Positions 8,806 through 16,099 of a stretch of 64,000 bases of DNA are shown here, piece by piece; the first letter of the stretch is position 1; each line of letters starts with the position of its first letter. Origin of the DNA: an uncultured Oscillospiraceae bacterium (GTDB taxonomy: Bacteria; Bacillota; Clostridia; Oscillospirales; Oscillospiraceae); NCBI GenBank assembly GCA_905234855.1, contig CAJOIU010000003.1, positions 1 to 64,000 of the forward strand. The letters are read 5' to 3'. The notes below the pieces were generated by a model. That model ran no database searches and was not told the DNA's origin. It saw nothing but the letters and a program-made list of their open reading frames with translations. The position numbers were made by a program, and so were the translations under genes.

Positions 8806-8940
8806 TTATTCTTCGGGCTGGAAATCCTCCTTGCCGACGCCGCATAGCTCGCACACGAAATCGTCGGGAAGCTCCTCCCATTTCGTACCCTGCTCTTCCT
8901 CGTCATAGACCCAGCCGCAAACGGTGCAGACATATTTCAT
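8806..8940 (-). CDS. Rubredoxin
   Basis: A 44-residue rubredoxin, a small cytoplasmic one-iron electron carrier used in anaerobes for peroxide or oxygen detoxification. Both metal-binding knuckles are present: [11 protein letters not shown] near the start and [13 protein letters not shown] near the end, so all four Cys ligands of Fe(Cys)4 are there. Slightly shorter than the usual 52-54 residues: the segment between the knuckles is compressed. ATG 8940 is preceded by AGGAGAT at a good distance, a strong promoter lies at 8972-9000 and a terminator at 8758-8791, so it is a single-gene transcript. Confidence 0.95.
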   Translation of the reverse strand: MKYVCTVCGWVYDEEEQGTKWEELPDDFVCELCGVGKEDFQPEE

Positions 8941-8971
8941 CGGTATGATCTCCTATTCTCAAGTTTGCTTC

Positions 8972-9000
8972 ATCATAGCATATGCGATACGTTCTGGCAA
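8972..9000 (-). promoter_or_regulatory. Rubredoxin promoter
   Basis: On the minus strand: TTGCCA (8995-9000), 17 bases, TATGAT (8972-8977), giving a leader of about 25 bases before ATG 8940. Confidence 0.75.
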
Positions 9001-9068
9001 GGGCTTTTCCGTCCCGGGGAACAAAACCGGCTCATAGCGGCATAGCATGGGCAAAGGGGGAATGCCAT

Positions 9069-9551
9069 ATGCGAAGCCTGCCGTATGACCGGGACGCCGC
9101 CGTCGCCTATGCGCGGCGCTGGGCGCTCGGTCGGAATCCGGCTTACTACGATTTCCAGAACCTCGGCGGCGACTGCACCAATTTCGCCTCGCAATGCATC
9201 TATGCAGGCGCGGGCGTGATGAACTATACGCCCGTCACGGGCTGGTTTTACCGCTCCGCCTCCGACCGTACCGCCTCATGGGCGGGTGTGCGGTATCTGT
9301 ATGAATTTCTGGTGAACAACCGCTCCGTCGGCCCCTATGCCCGGGTGGTATCCCGCGAGGAAGCCGAACCGGGGGATATCGTCCAGCTCGGCCGGAGCGA
9401 CGGCACGTTCTACCATACGCCCGTCATTATCGCCGTGGAGCCGGAGATCCTCATTGCGGCGCATACCTATGACGCACTCGACCGCCCGCTGTCCTCGTAT
9501 ACATATGCCGCGGCGCGGTTTCTGCATATCGAGGGCGTGCGCGGCTGGTAA
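9069..9551 (+). CDS. Amidase-domain protein (amidase_6 type)
   Basis: A 160-residue protein with the putative amidase domain of the NlpC/P60-CHAP-like cysteine hydrolases. It starts with the family hallmark YDRDAAVAYARRWALGRN, then GGDCTNFASQC (about residues 36-46), whose first Cys is the expected nucleophile, and YHTPVIIAV, which holds the partner His. No signal peptide is visible, so export or a cytoplasmic role is undecided; relatives are often spore-cortex or cell-wall associated. The start 9069 is preferred because AAAGGGGG precedes it; the longer frame from 8982 has no ribosome binding site. It is divergent from rubredoxin and has its own terminator. Confidence 0.8.
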   Translation: MRSLPYDRDAAVAYARRWALGRNPAYYDFQNLGGDCTNFASQCIYAGAGVMNYTPVTGWFYRSASDRTASWAGVRYLYEFLVNNRSVGPYARVVSREEAEPGDIVQLGRSDGTFYHTPVIIAVEPEILIAAHTYDALDRPLSSYTYAAARFLHIEGVRGW

Positions 9552-9588
9552 GAAAAGCAGGAGAGGAAGCGCCCCCCTCTCCTGCTTT
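9552..9588 (+). terminator. Terminator after the amidase gene
   Basis: GCAGGAGAGG and CCTCTCCTGC form a 10-bp stem (9557-9585) with A-run before and TTTGTT after; it can also end the minus-strand transcript arriving from 9605. The stem is the same as at 8764-8790. Confidence 0.8.
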
Positions 9589-9604
9589 GTTATGATCTCC
9601 GACG

Positions 9605-9745
9605 TTACTCCCCGGTCTGCCAGAAGACGACGAAATATTTCTCGTCCACGCTCCCGTCCCGGTTGTCAAAGATGAAATTCTTTACCTCCGCAAAGATCCC
9701 CTCGTCTTTATATACCGTGATTCGCTCCGGCGCAAATAAAATCAC
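9605..9745 (-). CDS. Small coupled ORF, 46 residues
   Basis: A GTG start (9745) overlaps the TGA of the MFS gene as GTGA, the classic arrangement for translational coupling. The 46-residue product starts MILFAPERITVYKDEG and ends VVFWQTGE; I do not recognise a family. The composition is that of a normal globular protein, the codon use resembles the neighbours, and a terminator follows at 9557-9585. It is either a short real gene or the tail of an unknown domain. Confidence 0.5.
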   Translation of the reverse strand: MILFAPERITVYKDEGIFAEVKNFIFDNRDGSVDEKYFVVFWQTGE

Positions 9746-10956
9746 CCCGCAAGCCCCGCCTTGCGGTACACCCGCTGGATCACCGCCACGGTGAAAGCCG
9801 CGCAGGCGATAAAGAACATGTACGCCGGCACATACGATCCGCCGAAGCGGTCAGCCAGAATCCCCGGGAGGGTGGAAAACACAAGGCCCCCCGCTGCGTA
9901 GCCGGTCTGGAACCGCTGGATGGTGGCGTCGTATTGCTCGGGGCTGCTCAGATCCCCCGCCCACGCGGTCAGGCCGATGGTTCCGAGGGGCAGACCCATG
10001 CTGTAAACGATCATGGCGGCATACAGCAGGAGCGTTTTCCCGCCGGTCACGCAGCACAGGATCAGTCCCGCGATGAGAAGTCCGCCGAAGATCCAGTTCG
10101 TCGCATAGGTGGAGAGCTTCTCCTCCAGCCATCCATACCCGAATTTGCTCGCCATGAGCGCAAGGCCGGATACCGTGACCGCCAGCGCAATGGTATGGGG
10201 CGCAAAGCCCGCGCCCTTGGCGAGCACCGTGATATGGCTGTAGCCCACGCTGGTAAAAGCGCCGACGCACAGCAGCATCGGGATCAGCAGGAGCCAGTCC
10301 TTTTTGGCAAGGCTTCCCGTCCGCTCCCGGCCGCCCAACTCGGCAGCCGCCGCGTCCCAGCTCCCGTAGGGCTTTAGGCCGATATCCGCAGGACGGCTGC
10401 GCACCAGAAGAAAGCTCCCCAGCGCCAGCACGGCAATGACCCCGCCCTCCATATAGAAGGTTGCGGACAGTCCGTATTTCTCAATGAGCCATGTCAGCAG
10501 CGAGGGGATTCCCAGCGTGGAAAGCCCCGTCACCGCGGAGCATAAGCCGACCGCCAGCGTGCGCTTTTCGATAAACCAGCGCTCCATCACCATGGAGACG
10601 GGGATCATGGTGCCGAAGCCGTAGCCCACGCCTACCACCGCCGCCGCCAGCGCATAAGCCGCAAAGCTGCGGGCCGCGCCGAACAGCACGAAGCCCACCA
10701 CGGTCAGCAGTCCCGCAAGCCCCATGCCGCCCCGGAGGGACAGTTTTTTATAGTATACGCCCGTGAGCAGCATCGAGCCGAAGCCAAACAGGCTCCGCAC
10801 CGTCACGATCAGCGAGGACTGGGCGTTCGTGAACCCGTTCAGAGACAGGATGTACGGCTGATAGATCGTAAATGCATTCACACAAAGGCCGCTGGTGCAG
10901 AAAAGGAGCATGGCGCAGCCCGCGCAGACAAACCACGCATAATGGGGCTTTTTCAT
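9742..10956 (-). CDS. MFS transporter
   Basis: A 404-residue major facilitator with about 12 membrane segments. It resembles the oxalate/formate-antiporter-like and monocarboxylate-type MFS branch: the N-terminus reads HYAWFVCAGCAMLLFCTSG, and the second helical bundle begins after a charged loop near residue 210 (GRERTGSLAKKDW). The substrate cannot be told. Its ATG overlaps the stop of the YjjG-like phosphatase gene by four bases (ATGA), and its own stop overlaps the small ORF, so it is an inner member of the minus-strand chain starting at 15242. Confidence 0.85.
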   Translation of the reverse strand: MKKPHYAWFVCAGCAMLLFCTSGLCVNAFTIYQPYILSLNGFTNAQSSLIVTVRSLFGFGSMLLTGVYYKKLSLRGGMGLAGLLTVVGFVLFGAARSFAAYALAAAVVGVGYGFGTMIPVSMVMERWFIEKRTLAVGLCSAVTGLSTLGIPSLLTWLIEKYGLSATFYMEGGVIAVLALGSFLLVRSRPADIGLKPYGSWDAAAAELGGRERTGSLAKKDWLLLIPMLLCVGAFTSVGYSHITVLAKGAGFAPHTIALAVTVSGLALMASKFGYGWLEEKLSTYATNWIFGGLLIAGLILCCVTGGKTLLLYAAMIVYSMGLPLGTIGLTAWAGDLSSPEQYDATIQRFQTGYAAGGLVFSTLPGILADRFGGSYVPAYMFFIACAAFTVAVIQRVYRKAGLAG

Positions 10957-11651
10957 GCTCCTTCTCCCGCCAGCAGCGCCTCGATCTCGTGCAGGTCGCG
11001 GATATCATAGTCCACGCGCACACCACGGTCGTTGGGAAGCCCCTGCGGGTTATACCAGCAGCAGACGATGCCCGCGTTGTTGCCGCCGCGCATATCGCTC
11101 GTGAGCGAGTCGCCCACGATCATGATCTCGTTTTTTTCGCAGGGCTCGATGCGGGCGAGGACGTGATCGAAAAAGCCCTTGCCCGGCTTTTCCACCCCCA
11201 CGATATCGGAGATGAAGATGCCGTCAAAAAGCTCTCCCAGCCCGGAATTGGTGAGCTTCGCCGCCTGCGCCGCCACCGTGCCGTTCGTCACGGCATACTG
11301 CCGGACGCGCCCGCGCAGGCGGCTCACCAGCGCATAGCTGTCGTCGCAATAGCAGACGGTATCGCCCAGCCGGAGCTGATATTCCCGGTTGAAAGCCTCG
11401 ATATCGGCGCATTCGACGCCCTCCGAGGAGAAAAACTCCGCAAACCGGCCGACCAGCACCTGCGCCTTCGTGATCTCGCCGAGCTCCATGCGCAGCCAGT
11501 ACGAGGCGTTGATCGCGGAATACCGCGCCACCATCTCCTCCGTGCATTCGCCGAGGCCAAACAGCTCGAAGCAGCGCATGATCGCCGCCCGCTCCGCCGC
11601 ACGAAAATCCAGCAGCGTGCCGTCCACATCCCATAAAACCGTTTTTATCAT
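10953..11651 (-). CDS. HAD hydrolase, YjjG-type nucleotidase family
   Basis: A 232-residue HAD-superfamily phosphatase, close in length and layout to YjjG non-canonical pyrimidine nucleotidases, which dephosphorylate dUMP/dTMP-like nucleotides. Motif I is LWDVDGTLLDF (D9 and D11, nucleophile and general acid), motif II is VTNGT (about residue 119), the motif III Lys is in VEKPGKGFF, and motif IV is IMIVGDSLTSDMRGG. The cap domain is helical, as in the family. ATG 11651 lies 4 bases after the EamA stop at 11655 and the end overlaps the MFS start, so it is translationally linked to both. Confidence 0.88.
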   Translation of the reverse strand: MIKTVLWDVDGTLLDFRAAERAAIMRCFELFGLGECTEEMVARYSAINASYWLRMELGEITKAQVLVGRFAEFFSSEGVECADIEAFNREYQLRLGDTVCYCDDSYALVSRLRGRVRQYAVTNGTVAAQAAKLTNSGLGELFDGIFISDIVGVEKPGKGFFDHVLARIEPCEKNEIMIVGDSLTSDMRGGNNAGIVCCWYNPQGLPNDRGVRVDYDIRDLHEIEALLAGEGA

Positions 11652-11654
11652 GCG

Positions 11655-12551
11655 TTACGCTCTCCCATCGGCCGCTATGGCGCGATTGTTATAAATGAAG
11701 TTCACCACCGCCATCGAGAGGATGACGGCATAGCCCACAAAGCTCCAGATATCCGGCATCTGGCCGAACAGGAAATATCCGATCACCGCGCTGAAAATGA
11801 CCTGCGTATAGTCATAGACCGATATCTCCCGCGCGGGGGCGAAGGTATACGCCGCCGTGATGCAGAACTGTCCGCCCGCGCCGCAGCAGCCGCACAGGAT
11901 CAGAAGCAGAAGCTGCCGCGCCGTCGGCAGCACGAAATCCGCCGCGATGAACGGGATAGTAAAAAGGCAGGAAAAGCACGAAAAGCACAGCACCACAAGC
12001 TCGCTCCGCACGCCCATGCCCGTCGCCTTGCGAAGGCAGGTATACGCCGCTCCCGCCCCCATGCCGCCGAAAAAGCCGCCGATGGCGGGGATGAGCCGCA
12101 GGTTCGCGCCGCTGGGCTTGATGATCAGCAGCGCGCCGAGAAACGCCCCCGCCACCGCGAGCGCCTGCACGGGCTTCACCTTCTCCTTCAGCAGGAAACA
12201 GGAGAACACGATGGCGAAAAACGGCGAGAGCTTATTGAGCATATTCGCGTCTGCCAGCTGCAGCCGGTCGATGGCATAGAAGTTCAGCAGAAGTCCTGCC
12301 GTGCCGAAGATGCAGCGAAGCAGGACATATTTTCGGCTGGGCCGGTCGATCCTCAGCGGGATATGCCTCGCCCGCACGAGAAAGAACACGATCACCGCCG
12401 CGACGAAATTGCGAAAAAACGCCTTTTCAAACACCGGCAGCTCCCCCGCCAGCCGCACGAACGCGCTCATACCCGCAAAGCACAGGGCGGAGCCGAGGAT
12501 GCACAGCACGCCCTTCGTCCGATCCGAGAGCCTCATGCCGCGCGCCGTCAT
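11655..12551 (-). CDS. EamA/DMT family transporter
   Basis: A 298-residue drug/metabolite-transporter superfamily protein with ten predicted membrane segments in two EamA repeats (about residues 13-140 and 158-290). The first helix reads [18 protein letters not shown], typical of RarD/YdcZ-like exporters of amino acids or metabolites. The substrate is unknown. ATG 12551 overlaps the TGA of the preceding PQQ-like gene in an ATGA, so the two are coupled. Confidence 0.87.
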   Translation of the reverse strand: MTARGMRLSDRTKGVLCILGSALCFAGMSAFVRLAGELPVFEKAFFRNFVAAVIVFFLVRARHIPLRIDRPSRKYVLLRCIFGTAGLLLNFYAIDRLQLADANMLNKLSPFFAIVFSCFLLKEKVKPVQALAVAGAFLGALLIIKPSGANLRLIPAIGGFFGGMGAGAAYTCLRKATGMGVRSELVVLCFSCFSCLFTIPFIAADFVLPTARQLLLLILCGCCGAGGQFCITAAYTFAPAREISVYDYTQVIFSAVIGYFLFGQMPDIWSFVGYAVILSMAVVNFIYNNRAIAADGRA

Positions 12552-14353
12552 TGCAGGGTGATGCCGTAGACCTCCTCGGCGCGGGTGCCGATGACTACGG
12601 TGTTGTTATACACCACGGGACTGGCCTCCGTCGTGCAGGCGAAGCGGAAGGTATCGCACAGCTCGCCGCTCAGGCCGTCGAACCAATAGAGCTTGCCTTG
12701 GATGCAGCTCGTATACAGCACATAGCCGTTGCCCTCCGTATCGTAGAAGCAGGTGGGACTCGACCATGAATAACTGTCCGAGGTATATGTCCAGAGCTCC
12801 TCGCCGGTATCGGCGTCGAGCGCGAGAAGCTGGCCGTTCGCTCCGTTCGGCTGCCGCGCCATGGCGACATAGAGGATGCCGTCGAGGCTGCCCTTGCCGA
12901 GCGCCAGCGAGCCCTGCACGCCGCCGGAAAGGCCGGATTCGGAATAGCACTCGTAATCGTGGTGCCATACCTCCTCGCCGGTGACAGCGTCGATCTTCCA
13001 AACAGGGATCGTGGCCTTATAGCTCGACCGCCAGCCGATATGGAAGGATGTGGACAGATAGACGTAGGGATGCCCCGTCTCGTCCACCTCCAGAACGCCG
13101 GTGCAGTTCGTGTCATCCAGACAGTCGAAGCACCATTCGATCTCGAGCGTGTTGAGGTTAAGGCAGATGAAATCGCCGCCGTTATCCGCGATCATAAGAT
13201 GACCGCGCCAGATGATGGAGCTGTCCTCCATCCCGTAATAATACTTATCCGCGCTGCTGGAGGTATATTTGAATTTCGTCTCCACAGGGTCGATGGACAG
13301 CGTTCCCGCCGCCTCGTCGTATTCGGAGTTGAGTTTGATGATATAGAGGACGCCGTTTTCGCCGGGATAGATGAGCTGATCCGTCTCCGCGTCCACGAGG
13401 GCTGAGCTGTCAAAGGCCGACCATGACCGGGGAGCGAAGGAATCGCCGTTGCCGGTGGTATACAAAACCTCGCCGTCGATGAGGCTAACGATCATGATGC
13501 GCGCGGGGCTGCCGTTGGGATTGGCCACACCGCCGCCGACATAGAGGATGGGATAGCCGCGCGGATCGAGCGCGCCCGCGCCCTTGAAGGTGAAGCCCAG
13601 ATTCAGCACATCCCGTGTGCGCTCGCCGGATTCGAGGTCGAAGAAATACACACGCCCGCCGAGGGTGGCGTAGATGACCTCCACGAGGCCATCCTTTTCC
13701 TTCGCCCAGTCATACATATTCATAACGGCCTTCGTCTCCGCCGGCCATTCCACGATGAGGGGCTGTCCCGTCCAGCCGCTGCCGCCCCAGTAGTTGCCGC
13801 TCGAATCGGACATGCCGCTCGTCCGCATCCGCCAGTAGTTTCCAAATGTGCGGCTCCCAATCTCGGCAAGGCCGTATTGCGCGTTGTTGCGGAAGTTGTT
13901 GCCCCGGAAGGTGACGATGCCCTTCATGGCGGTATACTCCTCCGGCGCGCCGAAGTCCATCGTATGCGCTTCGTCCGCGAGGTAGCTCTCCACCTCCTCG
14001 CCGTCCACCATGACGGCGGTGCCGGTGATCATAAGCTCCGGGAGCGCGTTTTCCCCCGCCTGCGGCGAAAACGCGGGCAGCGGCGTCGGCGTCGGCCCGG
14101 GGGTGGGCGTCGGCGTCGGCTCCGGCGTGGGCGTCGGCGTCGGACTGGGCGTGGGCGACGGGGTCGGCGTGGGCGACGGCGTGGGCGCTGGCGTAGGCGA
14201 GGTATAGGCCGCCTTCTCCGTCATCGCCGCGAGCTTCGACCCCGCGGGCGCGAGCATCCCCGCCAGATTGTATATCAGCAAATACAGCGCCACCAGAAGC
14301 GCCACCAGCACGGCCATTTTCGTCAGACCGCCGTATACCTGCTTTCGGCTCAT
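12548..14353 (-). CDS. Membrane-anchored PQQ-like beta-propeller protein
   Basis: A 601-residue protein with an N-terminal membrane helix ([19 protein letters not shown], about 13-34), a long Pro/Thr/Ser linker (alternating TP and SP, about 50-95), and a C-terminal eight-bladed PQQ-type propeller with WxxDxxxGEEVW-like turns (for example [15 protein letters not shown] and [13 protein letters not shown]). Such domains usually act extracellularly as binding or scaffold modules; there are no PQQ ligands evident, so enzyme activity is not claimed. The Pro-rich stalk probably spans the wall. It lies 28 bases after the rhomboid-like gene. Confidence 0.83.
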   Translation of the reverse strand: MSRKQVYGGLTKMAVLVALLVALYLLIYNLAGMLAPAGSKLAAMTEKAAYTSPTPAPTPSPTPTPSPTPSPTPTPTPEPTPTPTPGPTPTPLPAFSPQAGENALPELMITGTAVMVDGEEVESYLADEAHTMDFGAPEEYTAMKGIVTFRGNNFRNNAQYGLAEIGSRTFGNYWRMRTSGMSDSSGNYWGGSGWTGQPLIVEWPAETKAVMNMYDWAKEKDGLVEVIYATLGGRVYFFDLESGERTRDVLNLGFTFKGAGALDPRGYPILYVGGGVANPNGSPARIMIVSLIDGEVLYTTGNGDSFAPRSWSAFDSSALVDAETDQLIYPGENGVLYIIKLNSEYDEAAGTLSIDPVETKFKYTSSSADKYYYGMEDSSIIWRGHLMIADNGGDFICLNLNTLEIEWCFDCLDDTNCTGVLEVDETGHPYVYLSTSFHIGWRSSYKATIPVWKIDAVTGEEVWHHDYECYSESGLSGGVQGSLALGKGSLDGILYVAMARQPNGANGQLLALDADTGEELWTYTSDSYSWSSPTCFYDTEGNGYVLYTSCIQGKLYWFDGLSGELCDTFRFACTTEASPVVYNNTVVIGTRAEEVYGITLQ

Positions 14354-14381
14354 TGATCTACCCCTACTGACTTTCCTTTAC

Positions 14382-15242
14382 TTACTCGGTGAAATGGATA
14401 TGGTTGTTGATATGATCCGCGCAGAAGCAGTGATACCCCGCGCAGCGGCTGCAGTAGCGAAATTCCAGTCCGGGACTGTCCGTATCCGTGCGGCCGCAGA
14501 CCGCGCACTTGCGGGTATAGGGTGCGTTTTCCTGCTCGCGCTGGATCTTTTTCACCGCCTGCTTGAACTGGATCGTCCGCGCCCGCTGCTTCACGGTACG
14601 GGGACGGAAGAAATCAAAGAGCCATTCGCCGCAGAACACGAGATAAGCCGCCATCGCTACCACGGGGACAAAGGCAAAGGCGAACCGTCCCGCGATGATA
14701 TACATCACGATCTGATACACGAACAGCGCCGCATCCGCCCACGCGAGCCATTTCATCTTCACAGGGATCACGAAAAACAGCAGCACCCGCTGCTCCGGCC
14801 AAAGCGTGGCAAAGGCGAAAAACAGCGACAGGTTCAGATACGTCGCGGTCACGGGAACCCGCGCCCGGAAGATCAGATACACCAGCAGGGAATACACCGC
14901 CGTGAGCAGCATGCCGCTGAAATAATAGATCGTGAATTTGCCCGCGCCCCAAGCCTGCTCGAGGTTCGAGCCGATGAAATAATAGAAATACAGCGAGATC
15001 GCCAGCCACAAAACACCGCTCGCCTCGGGGACCAGCGCAAAGGTGACGAGCCGCCAGACCTGCCCCCGCAGGAACATCGCCGGATCGAAATACAGGAGAT
15101 TATACAGCGTGTGGGTCGTGTCCATCTGACCGAACAGCCATACCAGCACGTTCCCGATCACGATATACAGCATCAGCCTCGGGATACCAAACCTCGGATG
15201 CAGGAGGCAGAAGCGTTCGATTTTATTGTTCAGAGATTTCAA
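14382..15242 (-). CDS. Rhomboid-like membrane protein lacking the protease residues
   Basis: A 286-residue protein with about six membrane helices and a rhomboid-type opening: a helix, an L1 loop with GQVWRLVTFALVP, then a second helix with GSNLEQAWGAGKF. The active-site motifs of rhomboid proteases, GxSG in TM4 and a His in TM6, are absent (TYLNLSLFFAF and GRFAFAFVPVVAM occupy those places), so it is probably an inactive rhomboid/derlin-like protein. The C-terminal tail (about 245-286) is a zinc-ribbon-like Cys/His cluster: CAVCGR, CSRCAGYHCFCADH. The start is a TTG at 15242 with GAGGTG 7 bases before. First gene of the minus-strand chain down to 9605. Confidence 0.75.
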   Translation of the reverse strand: MKSLNNKIERFCLLHPRFGIPRLMLYIVIGNVLVWLFGQMDTTHTLYNLLYFDPAMFLRGQVWRLVTFALVPEASGVLWLAISLYFYYFIGSNLEQAWGAGKFTIYYFSGMLLTAVYSLLVYLIFRARVPVTATYLNLSLFFAFATLWPEQRVLLFFVIPVKMKWLAWADAALFVYQIVMYIIAGRFAFAFVPVVAMAAYLVFCGEWLFDFFRPRTVKQRARTIQFKQAVKKIQREQENAPYTRKCAVCGRTDTDSPGLEFRYCSRCAGYHCFCADHINNHIHFTE

Positions 15243-15311
15243 GCTATTTCACCTCATTGTAATCATACCCTTTTTCACCCATAAAGTCCATACTTTTTCT
15301 CTTGCAGACAC

Positions 15312-15340
15312 TTCCAAAGCGCGGCGGTTTGTGTTATAGT
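15312..15340 (+). promoter_or_regulatory. rlmB promoter, possibly leaderless
   Basis: TATAGT at 15335-15340 with a weak TTCCAA box 17 bases upstream (15312-15317). The ATG of rlmB follows at 15350, only 9 bases past the -10 box, and there is no Shine-Dalgarno sequence, which suggests a transcript with almost no 5' leader. Confidence 0.5.
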
Positions 15341-15349
15341 GTTTGCTGT

Positions 15350-16099
15350 ATGAATATGTCAGAAGAAAACATCATAGAAGGCAAAAACGCCGTTATCGAA
15401 GCGCTGCGCGCCGGACGCGCCATCGACAAGATATTCCTTGCCCGCGGCACGAAGGACAAGGCGCTGGGCTTTATCGCCTCCAACGCGCGGAATGCGGGCG
15501 TCGCCGTCACGGAATGCGACCGCCGCAAGCTGGACGCCATGAGCGCCACGGGCGGCGCCCATCAGGGCGTGATCGCCGTTGCCGCCGCGCGGGAATACTG
15601 CGAGGTGAGCGATATCCTCGACCATGCCGCCGCGCTGGGCGAGGATCCCTTTGTCGTCGTCTGCGACGGCATCGAGGATCCCCGCAATCTCGGCGCGGTC
15701 ATCCGCTGCGCGGAATGCGCGGGCGCTCACGGCGTCGTTATCCCCCGCCATCACAGCGCGGGCATCACCGCCGCCGCGGACAAGGCCAGCGCCGGCGCGG
15801 CGGAGCATATGCTCGTCGCCCGGGTCGCGAACCTCACCGCCGCGCTGCAGGATCTGAAGCGTCACGGCCTGTGGGTCTACGGCGCGGAGGCCGGGGGCGA
15901 GGCGCAGCTTTGGAAAACCGATATGAAAGGCCCCATCTGCCTCGTGATCGGCTCGGAGGGACAGGGCGTCTCCCGCCTCGTGCGGGAAAACTGCGATTTT
16001 GTCATGTCCATCCCCCTGTTCGGGCAGGTCAATTCGCTCAACGCTTCCGTCGCCGCCGCCATTTTGATGTACGAGGTCGTAAGACAGCGCCATGAGTGA
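15350..16099 (+). CDS. rlmB: 23S rRNA 2'-O-ribose methyltransferase (TrmH/RlmB family)
   Basis: A 249-residue SPOUT methyltransferase that transfers a methyl group from SAM to a ribose 2'-OH of 23S rRNA (RlmB site G2251) or, for TrmH relatives, tRNA. It has the N-terminal RNA-binding substrate domain (IIEGKNAVIEAL) and the three SPOUT motifs: GIEDPRNLGAVIRCAECAG (about 107-125), VIGSEGQGVSRLV (about 201-213) and IPLFGQVNSLNASVAAA (about 222-238), which form the trefoil knot. Start ATG 15350, with a second ATG 6 bases later. The gene overlaps the next by 8 bases (ATGAGTGA). Exact target base is inferred from the family. Confidence 0.9.
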   Translation: MNMSEENIIEGKNAVIEALRAGRAIDKIFLARGTKDKALGFIASNARNAGVAVTECDRRKLDAMSATGGAHQGVIAVAAAREYCEVSDILDHAAALGEDPFVVVCDGIEDPRNLGAVIRCAECAGAHGVVIPRHHSAGITAAADKASAGAAEHMLVARVANLTAALQDLKRHGLWVYGAEAGGEAQLWKTDMKGPICLVIGSEGQGVSRLVRENCDFVMSIPLFGQVNSLNASVAAAILMYEVVRQRHE

